A stretch of DNA of 64,000 nucleotides from JAMOQA01 sp964420365 (GTDB lineage: Bacteria; Acidobacteriota; Polarisedimenticolia; J045), in NCBI GenBank assembly GCA_964420365.1, contig CAYQTA010000015.1, forward strand, positions 1 to 64,000. The letters are read 5' to 3'. Every line of letters starts with the position of its first letter. The stretch's first letter is position 1. The notes beneath the pieces were generated by a model. It was not told the DNA's origin, made no database searches, and saw only the letters and a list, made by a program, of their open reading frames with translations. The position numbers were made by a program, and so were the translations under genes. Of this stretch, positions 34,883-43,552 are shown in pieces.

Positions 34883-36517
34883 ATGACGGTCCGTGCCCGC
34901 GTGTTCCGTGTCCTGCTCCCCGTCCTCGCCGCGGCCCTGGCCGTCCCGGCCCTCGCCGGCGGCCCCGCCGTCCGGGTGACCCGCGCCCGGGTCTACCTCG
35001 ACCGGGCGGACGTCACGTACGTGGTCCGGGTCGAGGTCCCCGCAGGGGCGACGACGGTCCGGGTTCCCGGGATCTCCCGGCGGGCGGAACGGGATTCCCT
35101 GCGCGTGCGGGCCCGCGGCGTGCCGGCGGAGATCGTCTCGGCGGCCCTCGTCGAGGAGGCCCGCGAGCCGGAGGACACCCCCGCGTACCGGGAGGCGCGG
35201 GCCGAGGTGGAGCGCCTCGAGGCGCGGGCCGAGACCCTCGAGCATGCGCTCACCGACCTGCAGATGGTCCGGGGTTTCCTCGGCCGGCTCGATCCGTCGG
35301 ACCTGGCCGGCAAGGATGGCACCGGCCTCGCGCCCCAGCGCCTCGGTGCCACCGCGTCCTTTCTCGCGGAGCGGCTCGCCGCCCTGCGCGAGCAGCGGGA
35401 GAAGCTGCGGGCCGAGGCGCGCGAGGTGGACCGGGAGCTCGCGGTGGCCCGGGCGAAGCTCGAGGCCCTCGGGAAGGAGAAGCCGATTCGAACCCTGGCG
35501 GCGGCGGTGGACGTGGTCGCCCGGAAGGCGGGAGCGCTGGAGGTAGAGGCGACGGTTACCCTGCGGGGGGTCTCCTGGCGGCCCGCCTACCGGGCGATCT
35601 ACGACCCTGCCCGGGGGACCGTCCGGCTGGCGGGAGAGGGCGTGGTGCGCCAGGACACCGGCCTCGACTGGCGCGGGGTGGAGCTTTCCTTCTCCACCGC
35701 CCCGGCGAGCCGGGGGATCGAGCCTCCCCGGCTTCGCCCGCCGGTGCTCCACGTCGGCGAGACGCCGCCTTACCGGAAGGCCATGGGGGGCAGGGCGGAG
35801 GTGATGGCGGCGCCCCAGCCCGCGGCCCCGGTGGAGAAGACGCTCGAGATGGATCGGACCGCCACCCGGCGGACGGCCCGGGCGACCCGGGCCGCCTGGA
35901 ACGTCGTCTACGAGGTTCCGGGGACGGTCGAGGTCCCGGCCGACGGGAAGGAACATCGTTTCCTGCTGTGGGAGCGGGATCTCCAGGTGGAGCGGACCTG
36001 GATCGTCGTCCCGGAACGGTCCCGGGCTGCCTGGCTGGTGGCGAAGGGCGAGGTTCCGAGCGACCTTCCGCTCCTCGCCGGCGATGCGCGCCTCTTCCTC
36101 GGCGACGACTACGCGGGTACGACCCGGATCAGCGCGCTCGCACCCGGGGCCGAGCTGACCCTCCCCTTCGGGCGCGACCCCCGGGTCGAGGTCGACTGGA
36201 AGGCCCGCGTGCCGAAGGGATCGACCGAGGGGTTCTTCGGTCGGAAGCGGCAGCGGGTCCGCGCCTGGACCGCCCGGGTGACGAACCACGCCGACGAGAC
36301 GGTACGGGTGCGGCTGCTGGGCGCCGTGCCGGTCTCGTCCGACGAGCGGATCGTCGTCACCGTGCTCGAGGGAACGACGGCAGGGTACGAGAAGGACCCG
36401 GACCGGGAGGGGATCCTTCGCTGGGAGTTCGAGCTGGCGCCGGGCGCCTCGCGGGAGGTCTCGCTGGAATACGCGGTGCGCTGGCCGAAGGACCTCCGGG
36501 TCTGGCCCGAGCCCTGA
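34883..36517 (+). CDS. DUF4139 (MuiA-like) secreted protein
   Basis: 544 residues. Signal peptide ending ALA-GGP, N-terminal domain with VYLDRADVTYVVRVEVPAGATTVRVPG, a long coiled coil (~100-215), then the DUF4139 beta domain (ATVTLRGVSWRPAYRAIYD, the conserved TGLDWRGVELSFSTA) and a C-terminal GFFGRKRQRVRAWTARVTN ... EFELAPGASREVSLEYAVRWP. Same plan as the mucoidy inhibitor MuiA family, whose function is unknown. Start at 34883 is 7 bases after GGAGG. Single gene followed by the TonB receptor. Confidence 0.85.
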   Translation: MTVRARVFRVLLPVLAAALAVPALAGGPAVRVTRARVYLDRADVTYVVRVEVPAGATTVRVPGISRRAERDSLRVRARGVPAEIVSAALVEEAREPEDTPAYREARAEVERLEARAETLEHALTDLQMVRGFLGRLDPSDLAGKDGTGLAPQRLGATASFLAERLAALREQREKLRAEAREVDRELAVARAKLEALGKEKPIRTLAAAVDVVARKAGALEVEATVTLRGVSWRPAYRAIYDPARGTVRLAGEGVVRQDTGLDWRGVELSFSTAPASRGIEPPRLRPPVLHVGETPPYRKAMGGRAEVMAAPQPAAPVEKTLEMDRTATRRTARATRAAWNVVYEVPGTVEVPADGKEHRFLLWERDLQVERTWIVVPERSRAAWLVAKGEVPSDLPLLAGDARLFLGDDYAGTTRISALAPGAELTLPFGRDPRVEVDWKARVPKGSTEGFFGRKRQRVRAWTARVTNHADETVRVRLLGAVPVSSDERIVVTVLEGTTAGYEKDPDREGILRWEFELAPGASREVSLEYAVRWPKDLRVWPEP

Positions 36518-36631
36518 TCCGGCGTTTCCCGGGCCCGCGCCCGGGGTGGCGTTGACCATCGGTCGGACGCTGGTCTCCGGCCGGAGGCGGCGGTATTCTC
36601 CCGCGGTCCCGCCCGCGCCGGAGGGTCCGCC

Positions 36632-39037
36632 ATGACCCGTGCCCCCCTGTTCGCCGCCCTTTTCCTCGCCGTTGCCTCCCTGCTCGTTCCCCCGGTCCCT
36701 GCCGGGACTCCCGCCGTTCCGCGCGTCCCGAAGACCGCCGCCTGCGACGCGGTGATCGTGGTCGTCCCGGACGGCCCTGCCGACTGGGTCCGCCACGTCC
36801 AGGGCCTCGCCCTCGCCGCCCGGATCGGCGTGCCGGTCGTCGTCGCCTTCGAGGACGGCGCCGACGGTCACCCGGGCGGTCTGTCCGTCGCGGAGGCCCG
36901 GCGCGACGTGCGCGAGATGGACGCGGTGCGCCCCGCGGAACTGCGCGTCGACGACCCGGCGCGTCTCCGCGGACCGGGCGCCCTCGCCTGGCTCGCCGAC
37001 GAGGCCCGCTCGGCCTGCCTCCGGCTCGCCGCCGGGGGGCCCCGGCACCTCGGATTCCAGGACGAGGTCGTCGTCGTTGGACGACGCGTCGAGACGACGA
37101 TCGCCGAGCTGCCGTCCAGCGTCGACGTGGTCGACGAGGAAGACGTGGAGGCGACCCAGGCGACTACCGCGGGCGACCTGCTCAGGGAGACCCCCGGCGT
37201 CAGCCTCGCGGACACGGGAATCGCCGGCCAGCAGCGGGTCTTCATCCGCGGCCTCGGCAACCAGCGGGTCCTCGTGCTGATCGACGGGGAGCGGGTCAGC
37301 TCCCAGCGGGACCGGCGGGGAGCGCCGCTGCTGGTCGAGCCGGACGACATCGAGCGGGTCGAGGTGCTGAAGGGATCCGGCTCGGTGATCTACGGGTCGG
37401 ACGCGATCGGCGGCGTCGTCAACATCGTCACCCGCTCCGGCAGGGAGGAGCAGGTGCCGTTCGGAGGCGAGGTCGGCGTGCGCGTCTCCGGGGCCAACGA
37501 CCTGGTCCAGCGGGCCGTCGCCCTGGCCGGGAAGGTCGGCCGCTTCGACTACCGGGTTTCCTGGGCGGACACCGATGCCGAGGAACGGGAGACCCCCCGG
37601 GGCACCCTCCCGAACACCCAGTACCAGTCCAGCGAGCTGGCGGCGCGGTTCGGCGCGGACCTCGCTCCCGGGGATCGGCTGGAACTTCGCGCGGAGCGGT
37701 ACCGGTCCGACGACCTCGGGATCTACACCGGCGACCCGGACTTCCTGTTCACGCTTCCCTGGTGGGACCGGGACCGGGTCAGCCTGCGGCTGGAACACGT
37801 GGGGCGGCGGGGCCCGGTGAAGGTCGCCCGATTCCGGGTCTCCCACGCGACGATCGACAAGGCCCTGGCCAGCACGATTCGCATCCCGATGGGCCCGATG
37901 GGAACGATGGTGTTGACGAGCCGATCGGAGTCCGAGACCACGGAGGACGGGTTCGCCGGCCAGTTCGTGCTCGACCTGGGTCCCTGGGAGATGACGACGG
38001 GCGCCGAGCTCCGGACCGACGTCGCCCGGGGCCCGGCGACGCGCACGACGAACTTCCCGTTCCCGAGCACCGAGGAGTACGTCCCCGTCGACGCCCGCCA
38101 GACCACCTTCGGCGCCTTCGCGGACCTGGTGCGCGGCTGGTCGCGGGGTGACCTGGACATCGGTCTCCGGTGGGAGCAGGTGCGCACGAAGAACAACGCG
38201 TTCGGGGACTACCGGGAGCCCGGCGAGACGACGGACGCGGCCTTCACCGGGGCGTTCGGCGGCACGTGGAACCTCCGGGGCGGCTGGTCCCTCTACGGGC
38301 ACCTGTCGTCCGGGTTCCGCGTGCCGTCCCTCCTCGAGCTGTACTACGAGAGCCCGGCCTGGTCCGAGGCCGGCATCGCCTACGGGAACCCGGACCTGGA
38401 CCCCGAGCGGTCGTACGAGGCGGAGATCGGCTTCCGCGGCCGGAGACGGCACTGGGTCTGGCAGGGCTCGGTCTACGGGACCTGGCTGCGGGACATGATC
38501 GAGTTCCGGCGGGTGCCGAGCCGGCTCGTCCCCGGCGGCTGGGACTACGTCTACGACAACGTCGGCAAGGCCCGGATCCTGGGCCTCGAGGGGCGTCTCG
38601 AGGGCCACTTCGCTCCCCACTGCACGGGCGTCGTCACCGTTTCCTGGTCCCACGGGGTCGACCGGGTGGAGGGTGACCCGGTCTTCGTGCCGCCGCTCTC
38701 CGTCGTGACGAACCTGCGATGGGACGGGCACCTGGCCGGCGGCCGGTGGCCGGCCTGGGTGCAGGTCGACCTGCGCTGGGTCGACGGGCAGGACCGGGTG
38801 CCGTACGTCTGGAACCCGGACGGGACCCGGGACCGGGCGGAGGAGGCGCTGCTCGTCTCCCACGAGTTCGCGACCGTGGACCTGGCGATCGGCCTGCGGA
38901 CGCCCCTCGGGGGGCGGGTCGTCGCGGTCTGGACCCTCCGCGGCAACAATCTCCTCGACCGCTGGTACGAGGAGCCGTTCTCCGCGGTCCCCCAGCCGGG
39001 CCGGCACGTGGTCGCCTCGGCCCGCTTCCTGTTCTGA
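36632..39037 (+). CDS. TonB-dependent outer-membrane receptor with extra N-terminal domain
   Basis: 801 residues. Residues ~145-280 are a plug domain: DEVVVVGRR (likely TonB box), LPSSVDVVDEEDVEA, IRGLGNQRVLVLIDGERV, IERVEVLKGSGSVIYGSDAIGGVVNIVT. Residues ~285-801 are a 22-strand-type barrel ending in VVASARFLF with terminal Phe. Between the signal peptide and the plug is a ~120-residue alpha/beta segment (CDAVIVVVPDGPADWVRHVQGL, IGVPVVVAFEDGADG) not usual in these receptors. Ligand not clear; siderophore, heme or vitamin are all possible. A Fur-family gene lies 33 kb away, and no Fur box was seen here. Confidence 0.9.
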   Translation: MTRAPLFAALFLAVASLLVPPVPAGTPAVPRVPKTAACDAVIVVVPDGPADWVRHVQGLALAARIGVPVVVAFEDGADGHPGGLSVAEARRDVREMDAVRPAELRVDDPARLRGPGALAWLADEARSACLRLAAGGPRHLGFQDEVVVVGRRVETTIAELPSSVDVVDEEDVEATQATTAGDLLRETPGVSLADTGIAGQQRVFIRGLGNQRVLVLIDGERVSSQRDRRGAPLLVEPDDIERVEVLKGSGSVIYGSDAIGGVVNIVTRSGREEQVPFGGEVGVRVSGANDLVQRAVALAGKVGRFDYRVSWADTDAEERETPRGTLPNTQYQSSELAARFGADLAPGDRLELRAERYRSDDLGIYTGDPDFLFTLPWWDRDRVSLRLEHVGRRGPVKVARFRVSHATIDKALASTIRIPMGPMGTMVLTSRSESETTEDGFAGQFVLDLGPWEMTTGAELRTDVARGPATRTTNFPFPSTEEYVPVDARQTTFGAFADLVRGWSRGDLDIGLRWEQVRTKNNAFGDYREPGETTDAAFTGAFGGTWNLRGGWSLYGHLSSGFRVPSLLELYYESPAWSEAGIAYGNPDLDPERSYEAEIGFRGRRRHWVWQGSVYGTWLRDMIEFRRVPSRLVPGGWDYVYDNVGKARILGLEGRLEGHFAPHCTGVVTVSWSHGVDRVEGDPVFVPPLSVVTNLRWDGHLAGGRWPAWVQVDLRWVDGQDRVPYVWNPDGTRDRAEEALLVSHEFATVDLAIGLRTPLGGRVVAVWTLRGNNLLDRWYEEPFSAVPQPGRHVVASARFLF

Positions 39038-39038
39038 C

Positions 39039-39150
39039 GGGTCGCCTGCCGGCGACCCCTACAAACCCCTCGGGTCGCCTGCCTGCGACCCCTACGAAAC
39101 TCACGTCGCGCGTTTCAAGGGTTCGTGTAGGGGCGGCCGGCGGGCCGCCC
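39039..39150. repeat. REP-like repeat cluster, copies 2-4
   Basis: Two direct copies (39039-39066 and 39072-39100) of the GGGTCGCC-TGCC-GGCGACCC-CTACGAAAC unit and one inverted, diverged copy (39121-39150, minus-strand GGGCGGCC-CGCC-GGCCGCCC-CTACACGAAC). They occupy the gap between the TonB receptor and the convergent ArsA-like gene. Confidence 0.8.
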
Positions 39151-39160
39151 GACGGTGCCT

Positions 39161-40105
39161 TCAGAAGAGGGCGAGGAGCGGCGCGGCGAGGGGGGCGAGG
39201 GCGTCGGGCCCCCGGGGTTCGCCGGGAAGCTCCGGGAGCACCGCCCGCGGGAGACCGCGGAGCGCGGCGGGGAGTTCCCCGTCCACCGGCGGCGCCGCTC
39301 CGTCCCGCACCCGGTTGACCACGAGCGCCGCGAGGGAGATGCCCTGCGCCCCGAGCCGGTCGGCGAGCCGCTCCGCCTCGACGAGGGCGAGCCGGGCCGG
39401 CGTCGCCACGGCGAGGATCCGCGCCCGCGCGGGGTCGGCGAGGGCGTCCGCCAGGTCCCGGTGGAGCGCGAGGCTCCCCCCGAGCCGCGCGCTCACCGGG
39501 TCGTCCCCGGCGTCGGCGGGGACCGGCTCGCCGTCCGCCGGGTGGCGGGCCGGCGTCTCCTCCCCGAGCACGTGGCGGAGGGTCGCCCGCCGGTCGAGGA
39601 TCTTCCGGCGCAGCGCCGCGAGGGAGGCGAGCCAGTCCGCGGTGGCGCGCGGGAGGCCGAGGATCCGCCAGGCCTGGCCCGAGGGGGGCAGGTCGACGAC
39701 GAGGACGCGCCGCTCCCGGGCGGCCTCCCGGGAGAGCCCGGCGAGGGCCTCCGCCGCGGCCTGTTCCTCCGCGCCGGGCGCGTCCCCGAGGAGCCGGAGG
39801 AGCGGGTCGAGGCTCGCGGCGGAGAGGTAGCGGTAGCGTTCTCCCAGGGCCTGGCGGGTCGCCGCGAGGCGCCGCCGGAGCATCCCGGCGAGGTCCACCT
39901 CGCGCGCGGCGACGCCGGGGGCGACCTCCCGGGGCTCGTCCCCGAGCGGCACGCCGAGCACGTCCCCGAGGTTGTGGGCCGGGTCGAGGGAGGCGACCAG
40001 GACCGGCGTGCCGCGGGCGGCGAGCCCCAGGGCGAGGGCGGCCGCGGCGGTGGTCTTGCCCGTCCCGCCCTTGCCCGTCAGCAGTACCAGCGCCGGCCCG
40101 TCCAT
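39161..40105 (-). CDS. ArsA/GET3-family ATPase
   Basis: 314 residues, single ATPase domain with the deviant P-loop LTGKGGTGKTTAAAA, a switch-I-like SLDPAHNLGDVLG and switch II VVDLPPSG in place of the usual D-x-A-P-T-G. This is the ArsA/Get3 fold but without the arsenite cysteines. It is third in an operon after cstA and a 91-residue protein (9-base gap). Bacterial relatives beside cstA are thought to assist membrane-protein handling, which is inference. Confidence 0.82.
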   Translation of the reverse strand: MDGPALVLLTGKGGTGKTTAAAALALGLAARGTPVLVASLDPAHNLGDVLGVPLGDEPREVAPGVAAREVDLAGMLRRRLAATRQALGERYRYLSAASLDPLLRLLGDAPGAEEQAAAEALAGLSREAARERRVLVVDLPPSGQAWRILGLPRATADWLASLAALRRKILDRRATLRHVLGEETPARHPADGEPVPADAGDDPVSARLGGSLALHRDLADALADPARARILAVATPARLALVEAERLADRLGAQGISLAALVVNRVRDGAAPPVDGELPAALRGLPRAVLPELPGEPRGPDALAPLAAPLLALF

Positions 40106-40114
40106 CCCCGGTCC

Positions 40115-40390
40115 TCAGGTCACGTCGAAGGTGGAGACCAGCTCCGCCAGCGGATCGCCCGACTCCCGGGCCCGCGAGAGCAGGACGACCAGCTCCCGCT
40201 CCAGCTCCGGCAGGAGGTCGAGGGTGGCGAGGGAAGCGGGGGAGGGGATCCCCGCCGCCGGTCCGAGCACCAGCAGGGCGAACAGGTTCTCGAGCTCGCG
40301 GTGTTCCCAGGCGATCAGCTCGACCGACGAGGCGCGCGTCGCGCGGCCCAGTTCCCGGAGGAGATCGCGAAGCCGCCGGAGAAGCGACAC
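40115..40390 (-). CDS. 91-residue helical protein between cstA and arsA-like
   Basis: MSLLRRLRDLLRELGRATRA..., predicted all-helical with an N-terminal amphipathic basic helix and no signal peptide or full membrane span. GTG start lies 4 bases after the cstA stop, indicating coupling. No family recognised; the conserved-looking WEHRELENLFALLVLGP segment is a good probe. Likely an accessory of CstA or of the ATPase that follows. Confidence 0.72.
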   Translation of the reverse strand: MSLLRRLRDLLRELGRATRASSVELIAWEHRELENLFALLVLGPAAGIPSPASLATLDLLPELERELVVLLSRARESGDPLAELVSTFDVT

Positions 40391-40394
40391 CGCC

Positions 40395-42065
40395 TCAGTC
40401 CTCGGTGACCAGGGGCCGGCCGCCCGCGGCCGCGATCGCGCGCCGGGCGGCGAGGATCGAGCGCACCGCGTCCCGCAGCAGCACCAGCGCGAGCAGCGCG
40501 AGCAGCAGCGCCAGCCCGGCGAGGAGCCAGTTCCCCTTCCCGGCGAACTCCCACGTCTTCCACGCGAGGGCGGAGAGCGTGACCACGTACATGAACCCGG
40601 TCGGCACCAGCACGAAGCCGACCGGCCGGGCCCGGTGGGTCATCCAGGCGAGGACGGCGAGGAAGGCGAGGGCCGCGAGGAGCTGGTTCGCCGCGCCGAA
40701 GAGGGGCCAGATCGTCCGCTCGCTGCCCGAGAGGGCGAACGCCCCGCCCAGGATCACCGTGACCGTCGTCGCCAGGTAGCGGTTCCCGGCGATCTTCCTC
40801 CGGGCCTCCGCCGCGGGCCCCTCGGCCTCCGCGGGGGGCGTCACCAGCTCCTGGAAGGCGAAGCGGGCGATCCGGGTCGCCGTGTCCAGGCTGGTCAGCG
40901 CGAACTCGGCGACGGCCACCGACGCGAACGTGATCCCGGCGGCGAGGGGGATCCTGCCGCCGGAGATCGTCTCGAGGAAGCCGCCGATGCCGCCGGCGAA
41001 GACCGGGATCGCGCCGTGGGCCACCTGGGCGTGGTAGTCGCCCCGGGCGAGGATCGCGGCGGTCACCAGGGCGGTGATCGCGAGGAGCGACTCGATCAGC
41101 ATCGAGCCCATCGCCACCGGCCGGGCGTGGGCCTCGCTCGCCAGCTGCTTCGCCGTCGTCCCCGACGAGACCAGGGAGTGGAAGCCGGAGAGCGCCCCGC
41201 AGGCGACGGTGACGAACAGGATCGGGAAGAGCGGCCCCAGGTCGGTCGCGAAGCCCGCGTAGGCGGGCAGTTCCATCCGCGGGTGGACCAGCAGGACCCC
41301 GAGGATCGCGGCGAGCATCAGGGCGTAGAGCAGGAACGAGTTCAGGAAGTCGCGGGGCTGGAGCAGGATCCAGACGGGGGCGACCGAGGCGACGAAGATG
41401 TACCCGAGGAGGATCGCCTTCCAGGTGACGATCGGCAGGGCGAGGGGTGCGGCGTGGCCGGCGACCAGCGTGAGGGCGATCAGCACGATCCCGCCGACGG
41501 TCGCCGGGAGCAGGGGGATCCGCAGGCGGTAGACCGCGAGGCCGAAGAGGACGGCCGTGCCGATCAGCAGGGACGACGCCGTCCCGGCGGCGGGCACCTT
41601 GTGGAACGTCTGGGCGACGGCGCTGACGAAGACGGCGATCACCAGCAGCAGGGCCGACCAGGCGAAGAGCAGGAAGAGGATCTTCGCCGGCCGCCCGACC
41701 CGCTTCTCGATCACCTCGCCGATCGAGCGGCCCTGGTGGCGCACCGAGACGACCAGCGAGGAGAGGTCGTGGACCGCCCCCATGAAGAGCCCGCCGACCA
41801 GGATCCAGAGGTAGACCGGCAGCCAGCCCCAGGTGGCGGCGACGATCGGACCGATGATCGGGGCGGCCCCGGCGATCGACGAGAAGTGGTGCCCCATCAG
41901 CACCTGGGGCTTCGCGGGGACGTAGTCGACCCCGTCGGTCATCGTGTGGGCCGGCGTCGGTCGCTCCGGGCGGATTCCCAGCCGCCGCGCGAGGAACCCC
42001 CCGTAGAGGACGTACCCGGCGGCGAAGACGACGAGGGCGACGAGGACGAGCAGGGCGGCGTTCAT
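40395..42065 (-). CDS. cstA: CstA family carbon-starvation transporter
   Basis: 556 residues, about 14-16 membrane helices. CstA signatures: the N-terminal GGFLARRLGI, DGVDYVPAKPQVLMGHHFSSIAGAAPIIGP and HDLSSLVVSVRHQGRSIGE, and the GCxSGFH-type ACGALSGFHSLVSSGTTAKQ. CstA-type proteins import pyruvate or peptides and are induced on carbon starvation. The ATG at 42065 has GGAGG upstream. First gene of a leftward operon of three; a sigma-54 promoter in the same gap points the other way, to fabH. Confidence 0.9.
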   Translation of the reverse strand: MNAALLVLVALVVFAAGYVLYGGFLARRLGIRPERPTPAHTMTDGVDYVPAKPQVLMGHHFSSIAGAAPIIGPIVAATWGWLPVYLWILVGGLFMGAVHDLSSLVVSVRHQGRSIGEVIEKRVGRPAKILFLLFAWSALLLVIAVFVSAVAQTFHKVPAAGTASSLLIGTAVLFGLAVYRLRIPLLPATVGGIVLIALTLVAGHAAPLALPIVTWKAILLGYIFVASVAPVWILLQPRDFLNSFLLYALMLAAILGVLLVHPRMELPAYAGFATDLGPLFPILFVTVACGALSGFHSLVSSGTTAKQLASEAHARPVAMGSMLIESLLAITALVTAAILARGDYHAQVAHGAIPVFAGGIGGFLETISGGRIPLAAGITFASVAVAEFALTSLDTATRIARFAFQELVTPPAEAEGPAAEARRKIAGNRYLATTVTVILGGAFALSGSERTIWPLFGAANQLLAALAFLAVLAWMTHRARPVGFVLVPTGFMYVVTLSALAWKTWEFAGKGNWLLAGLALLLALLALVLLRDAVRSILAARRAIAAAGGRPLVTED

Positions 42066-42231
42066 CGCGGTCCTCCTCCGGTCGTGCGCGCGCGACCGCC
42101 AAGGTACGCGCCCCGCCCCCCCCGTTTCAACCGCGCCGTCGAGAGTGATGTCTTGCTCATCGCCCGGGCCACCGCGGCCAGGGAAAGTGTCGCCATTCGA
42201 GAACACCACCGAAACCGTCCCGGCTTGGAGT

Positions 42232-42248
42232 TGTCCCCGAAGCGGACA
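42232..42248. promoter_or_regulatory. palindrome, possible activator site for fabH promoter
   Basis: TGTCC-N7-GGACA, centred about 96 bases upstream of the predicted start, a typical distance for a sigma-54 activator site. Confidence 0.4.
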
Positions 42249-42310
42249 GCGAAGTTCGGGCAAAAAGGCCCAACGTCTTGAATCGATGCCTCTTGTCGGC
42301 AGCAAACGAC

Positions 42311-42326
42311 TGGCACACGGGTTGCT
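42311..42326 (+). promoter_or_regulatory. sigma-54 (-24/-12) promoter of fabH
   Basis: TGGCAC-ACGGG-TTGCT matches the sigma-54 consensus at every conserved position (GG 42312-42313, GC 42324-42325). Start predicted near 42337, 71 bases before the GTG. Confidence 0.82.
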
Positions 42327-42407
42327 GAACGACCCGGCGAGTCAAGGCCGGTGTCCGCCCACGGGTGGACCTGGAAGTCTGGCCCAGGGACAAGGAGGGC
42401 GGAAGGG

Positions 42408-43448
42408 GTGACCACGACGGACAGGCTGGTTGCGCTATCGGAGCAGGTGGCCGACCGCGGTGGTACGCGACGTGAAGTCGGGATCCTCGGGGTGGGAAGG
42501 GCGGTTCCCGACCGGGTGCTGACCAACCACGACCTCGAACAGATGGTGGACACCAGCGACGAATGGATCAGGAGCCGTACGGGTATCGTCGAGCGGCGCA
42601 TCGTCCCGCCGGAAGTCGCGTGCTCCGACCTCGCCACGGAAGCCTCATGGAAGGCGCTGGAGAGCGCTGGCCTGGGGCCGGACGACATCGACGCCGTAAT
42701 CGTCGGCACCGTGACACCCGATACGCCGTTTCCTTCCACCGCATGCCGGGTGCAGGCCCGTCTCGGTCTGCACCATGTCCCGTCGTTCGATATCTCGGCA
42801 GCCTGCCCCGGCTTCCTGTACGGCATGGTCCTGGCGCGGAGCCTCGTGCATTCGGGGGAGGCCCGGCATGTCCTGGTCGTCGGAGCCGAGATCCTCTCGA
42901 AGATCGTCAACTGGAAGGATCGATCAACCTGCGTTCTCTTCGGGGACGGTGCGGGAGCCGTCATCGTGGGGGTTCCTCGGGGAAAGAGCGGCCTGCTGGC
43001 ATGGACCTGGGGTGCGGACGGTTCGCTCGCCCACCTGCTGGAGCAGCCTGCCGGCGGGTCACGGATGCCTGCCTCTCACGAGACCGTGGAGAAAAACCTC
43101 CACACGCTCCACATGAACGGAAACGAGGTGTTCCGCCACGCTGTTCGAGCGATGCAGGAAGCGGTGCTCGAAGTCATCGAGAAGGCCGGGATTCACCCAG
43201 GTGAAATCGATCTCTTCATTCCGCACCAGGCGAACACTCGGATCATGGAGGCGACTGCTCGCCGGGCGGGGATCCCGCTGGACAAGGTTTACGTCACGAT
43301 CCAGCGGTACGGGAACAACTCGGCGGCTTCGATCCCGGTTGCCATGGCGGACGCCGTCGCGGAGGGCCGGCTTCGCCCGGGAAACCTGCTCCTCGTTGCC
43401 ACCTTCGGGGCCGGGTTCACCTGGGGGGCGGCGATCGTACGGTGGTAG
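42408..43448 (+). CDS. beta-ketoacyl-ACP synthase III (FabH-type)
   Basis: 346 residues. Thiolase fold with the FabH catalytic triad: Cys133 in ISAACPGFLYG, His273 in PHQANTRIM and Asn303 in YGNNSAASIP, plus the FGDGAGAVIV loop. FabH condenses an acyl-CoA with malonyl-ACP. GTG at 42408 has GGAGG about 9 bases upstream. It is followed by a thioester-reductase-like gene, and both are driven by a sigma-54 promoter and are less GC-rich than neighbours, so this is probably a pathway-specific enzyme rather than the housekeeping FabH. Confidence 0.86.
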   Translation: MTTTDRLVALSEQVADRGGTRREVGILGVGRAVPDRVLTNHDLEQMVDTSDEWIRSRTGIVERRIVPPEVACSDLATEASWKALESAGLGPDDIDAVIVGTVTPDTPFPSTACRVQARLGLHHVPSFDISAACPGFLYGMVLARSLVHSGEARHVLVVGAEILSKIVNWKDRSTCVLFGDGAGAVIVGVPRGKSGLLAWTWGADGSLAHLLEQPAGGSRMPASHETVEKNLHTLHMNGNEVFRHAVRAMQEAVLEVIEKAGIHPGEIDLFIPHQANTRIMEATARRAGIPLDKVYVTIQRYGNNSAASIPVAMADAVAEGRLRPGNLLLVATFGAGFTWGAAIVRW

Positions 43449-43552
43449 CCGAATGCGCGTGGCCGGGCCGTGCCCGGTGCGGGGGAATGACATCGGTCGT
43501 GGTCGCGAGAACGCGTCGTACCGTTCCCGCAACTGGAAGGGAGTGACAGCAG

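Larger units (their letters stand above)
42066..42407. other. 342-base divergent gap between cstA and fabH
   Basis: Noticeably less GC-rich than the surroundings. It contains a 17-bp inverted repeat at 42232-42248, the sigma-54 promoter at 42311-42326 and the fabH leader. The part nearest cstA must hold the cstA promoter, which I cannot identify with confidence. Confidence 0.55.

Noticed and set aside
31358..39007. A minus-strand open frame of about 2,500 codons spanning several genes
   Set aside because: It lies antisense to lolA-cassette, elbB, DUF4139 and TonB-receptor genes, all of which have clear motifs. Long stop-free antisense frames are expected in very GC-rich DNA.
34034..39100. 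CRISPR-like repeats
   Set aside because: Only three direct copies at two places 5 kb apart, with a conserved internal stem and no regular unique spacers or cas genes; REP-like is the better reading.
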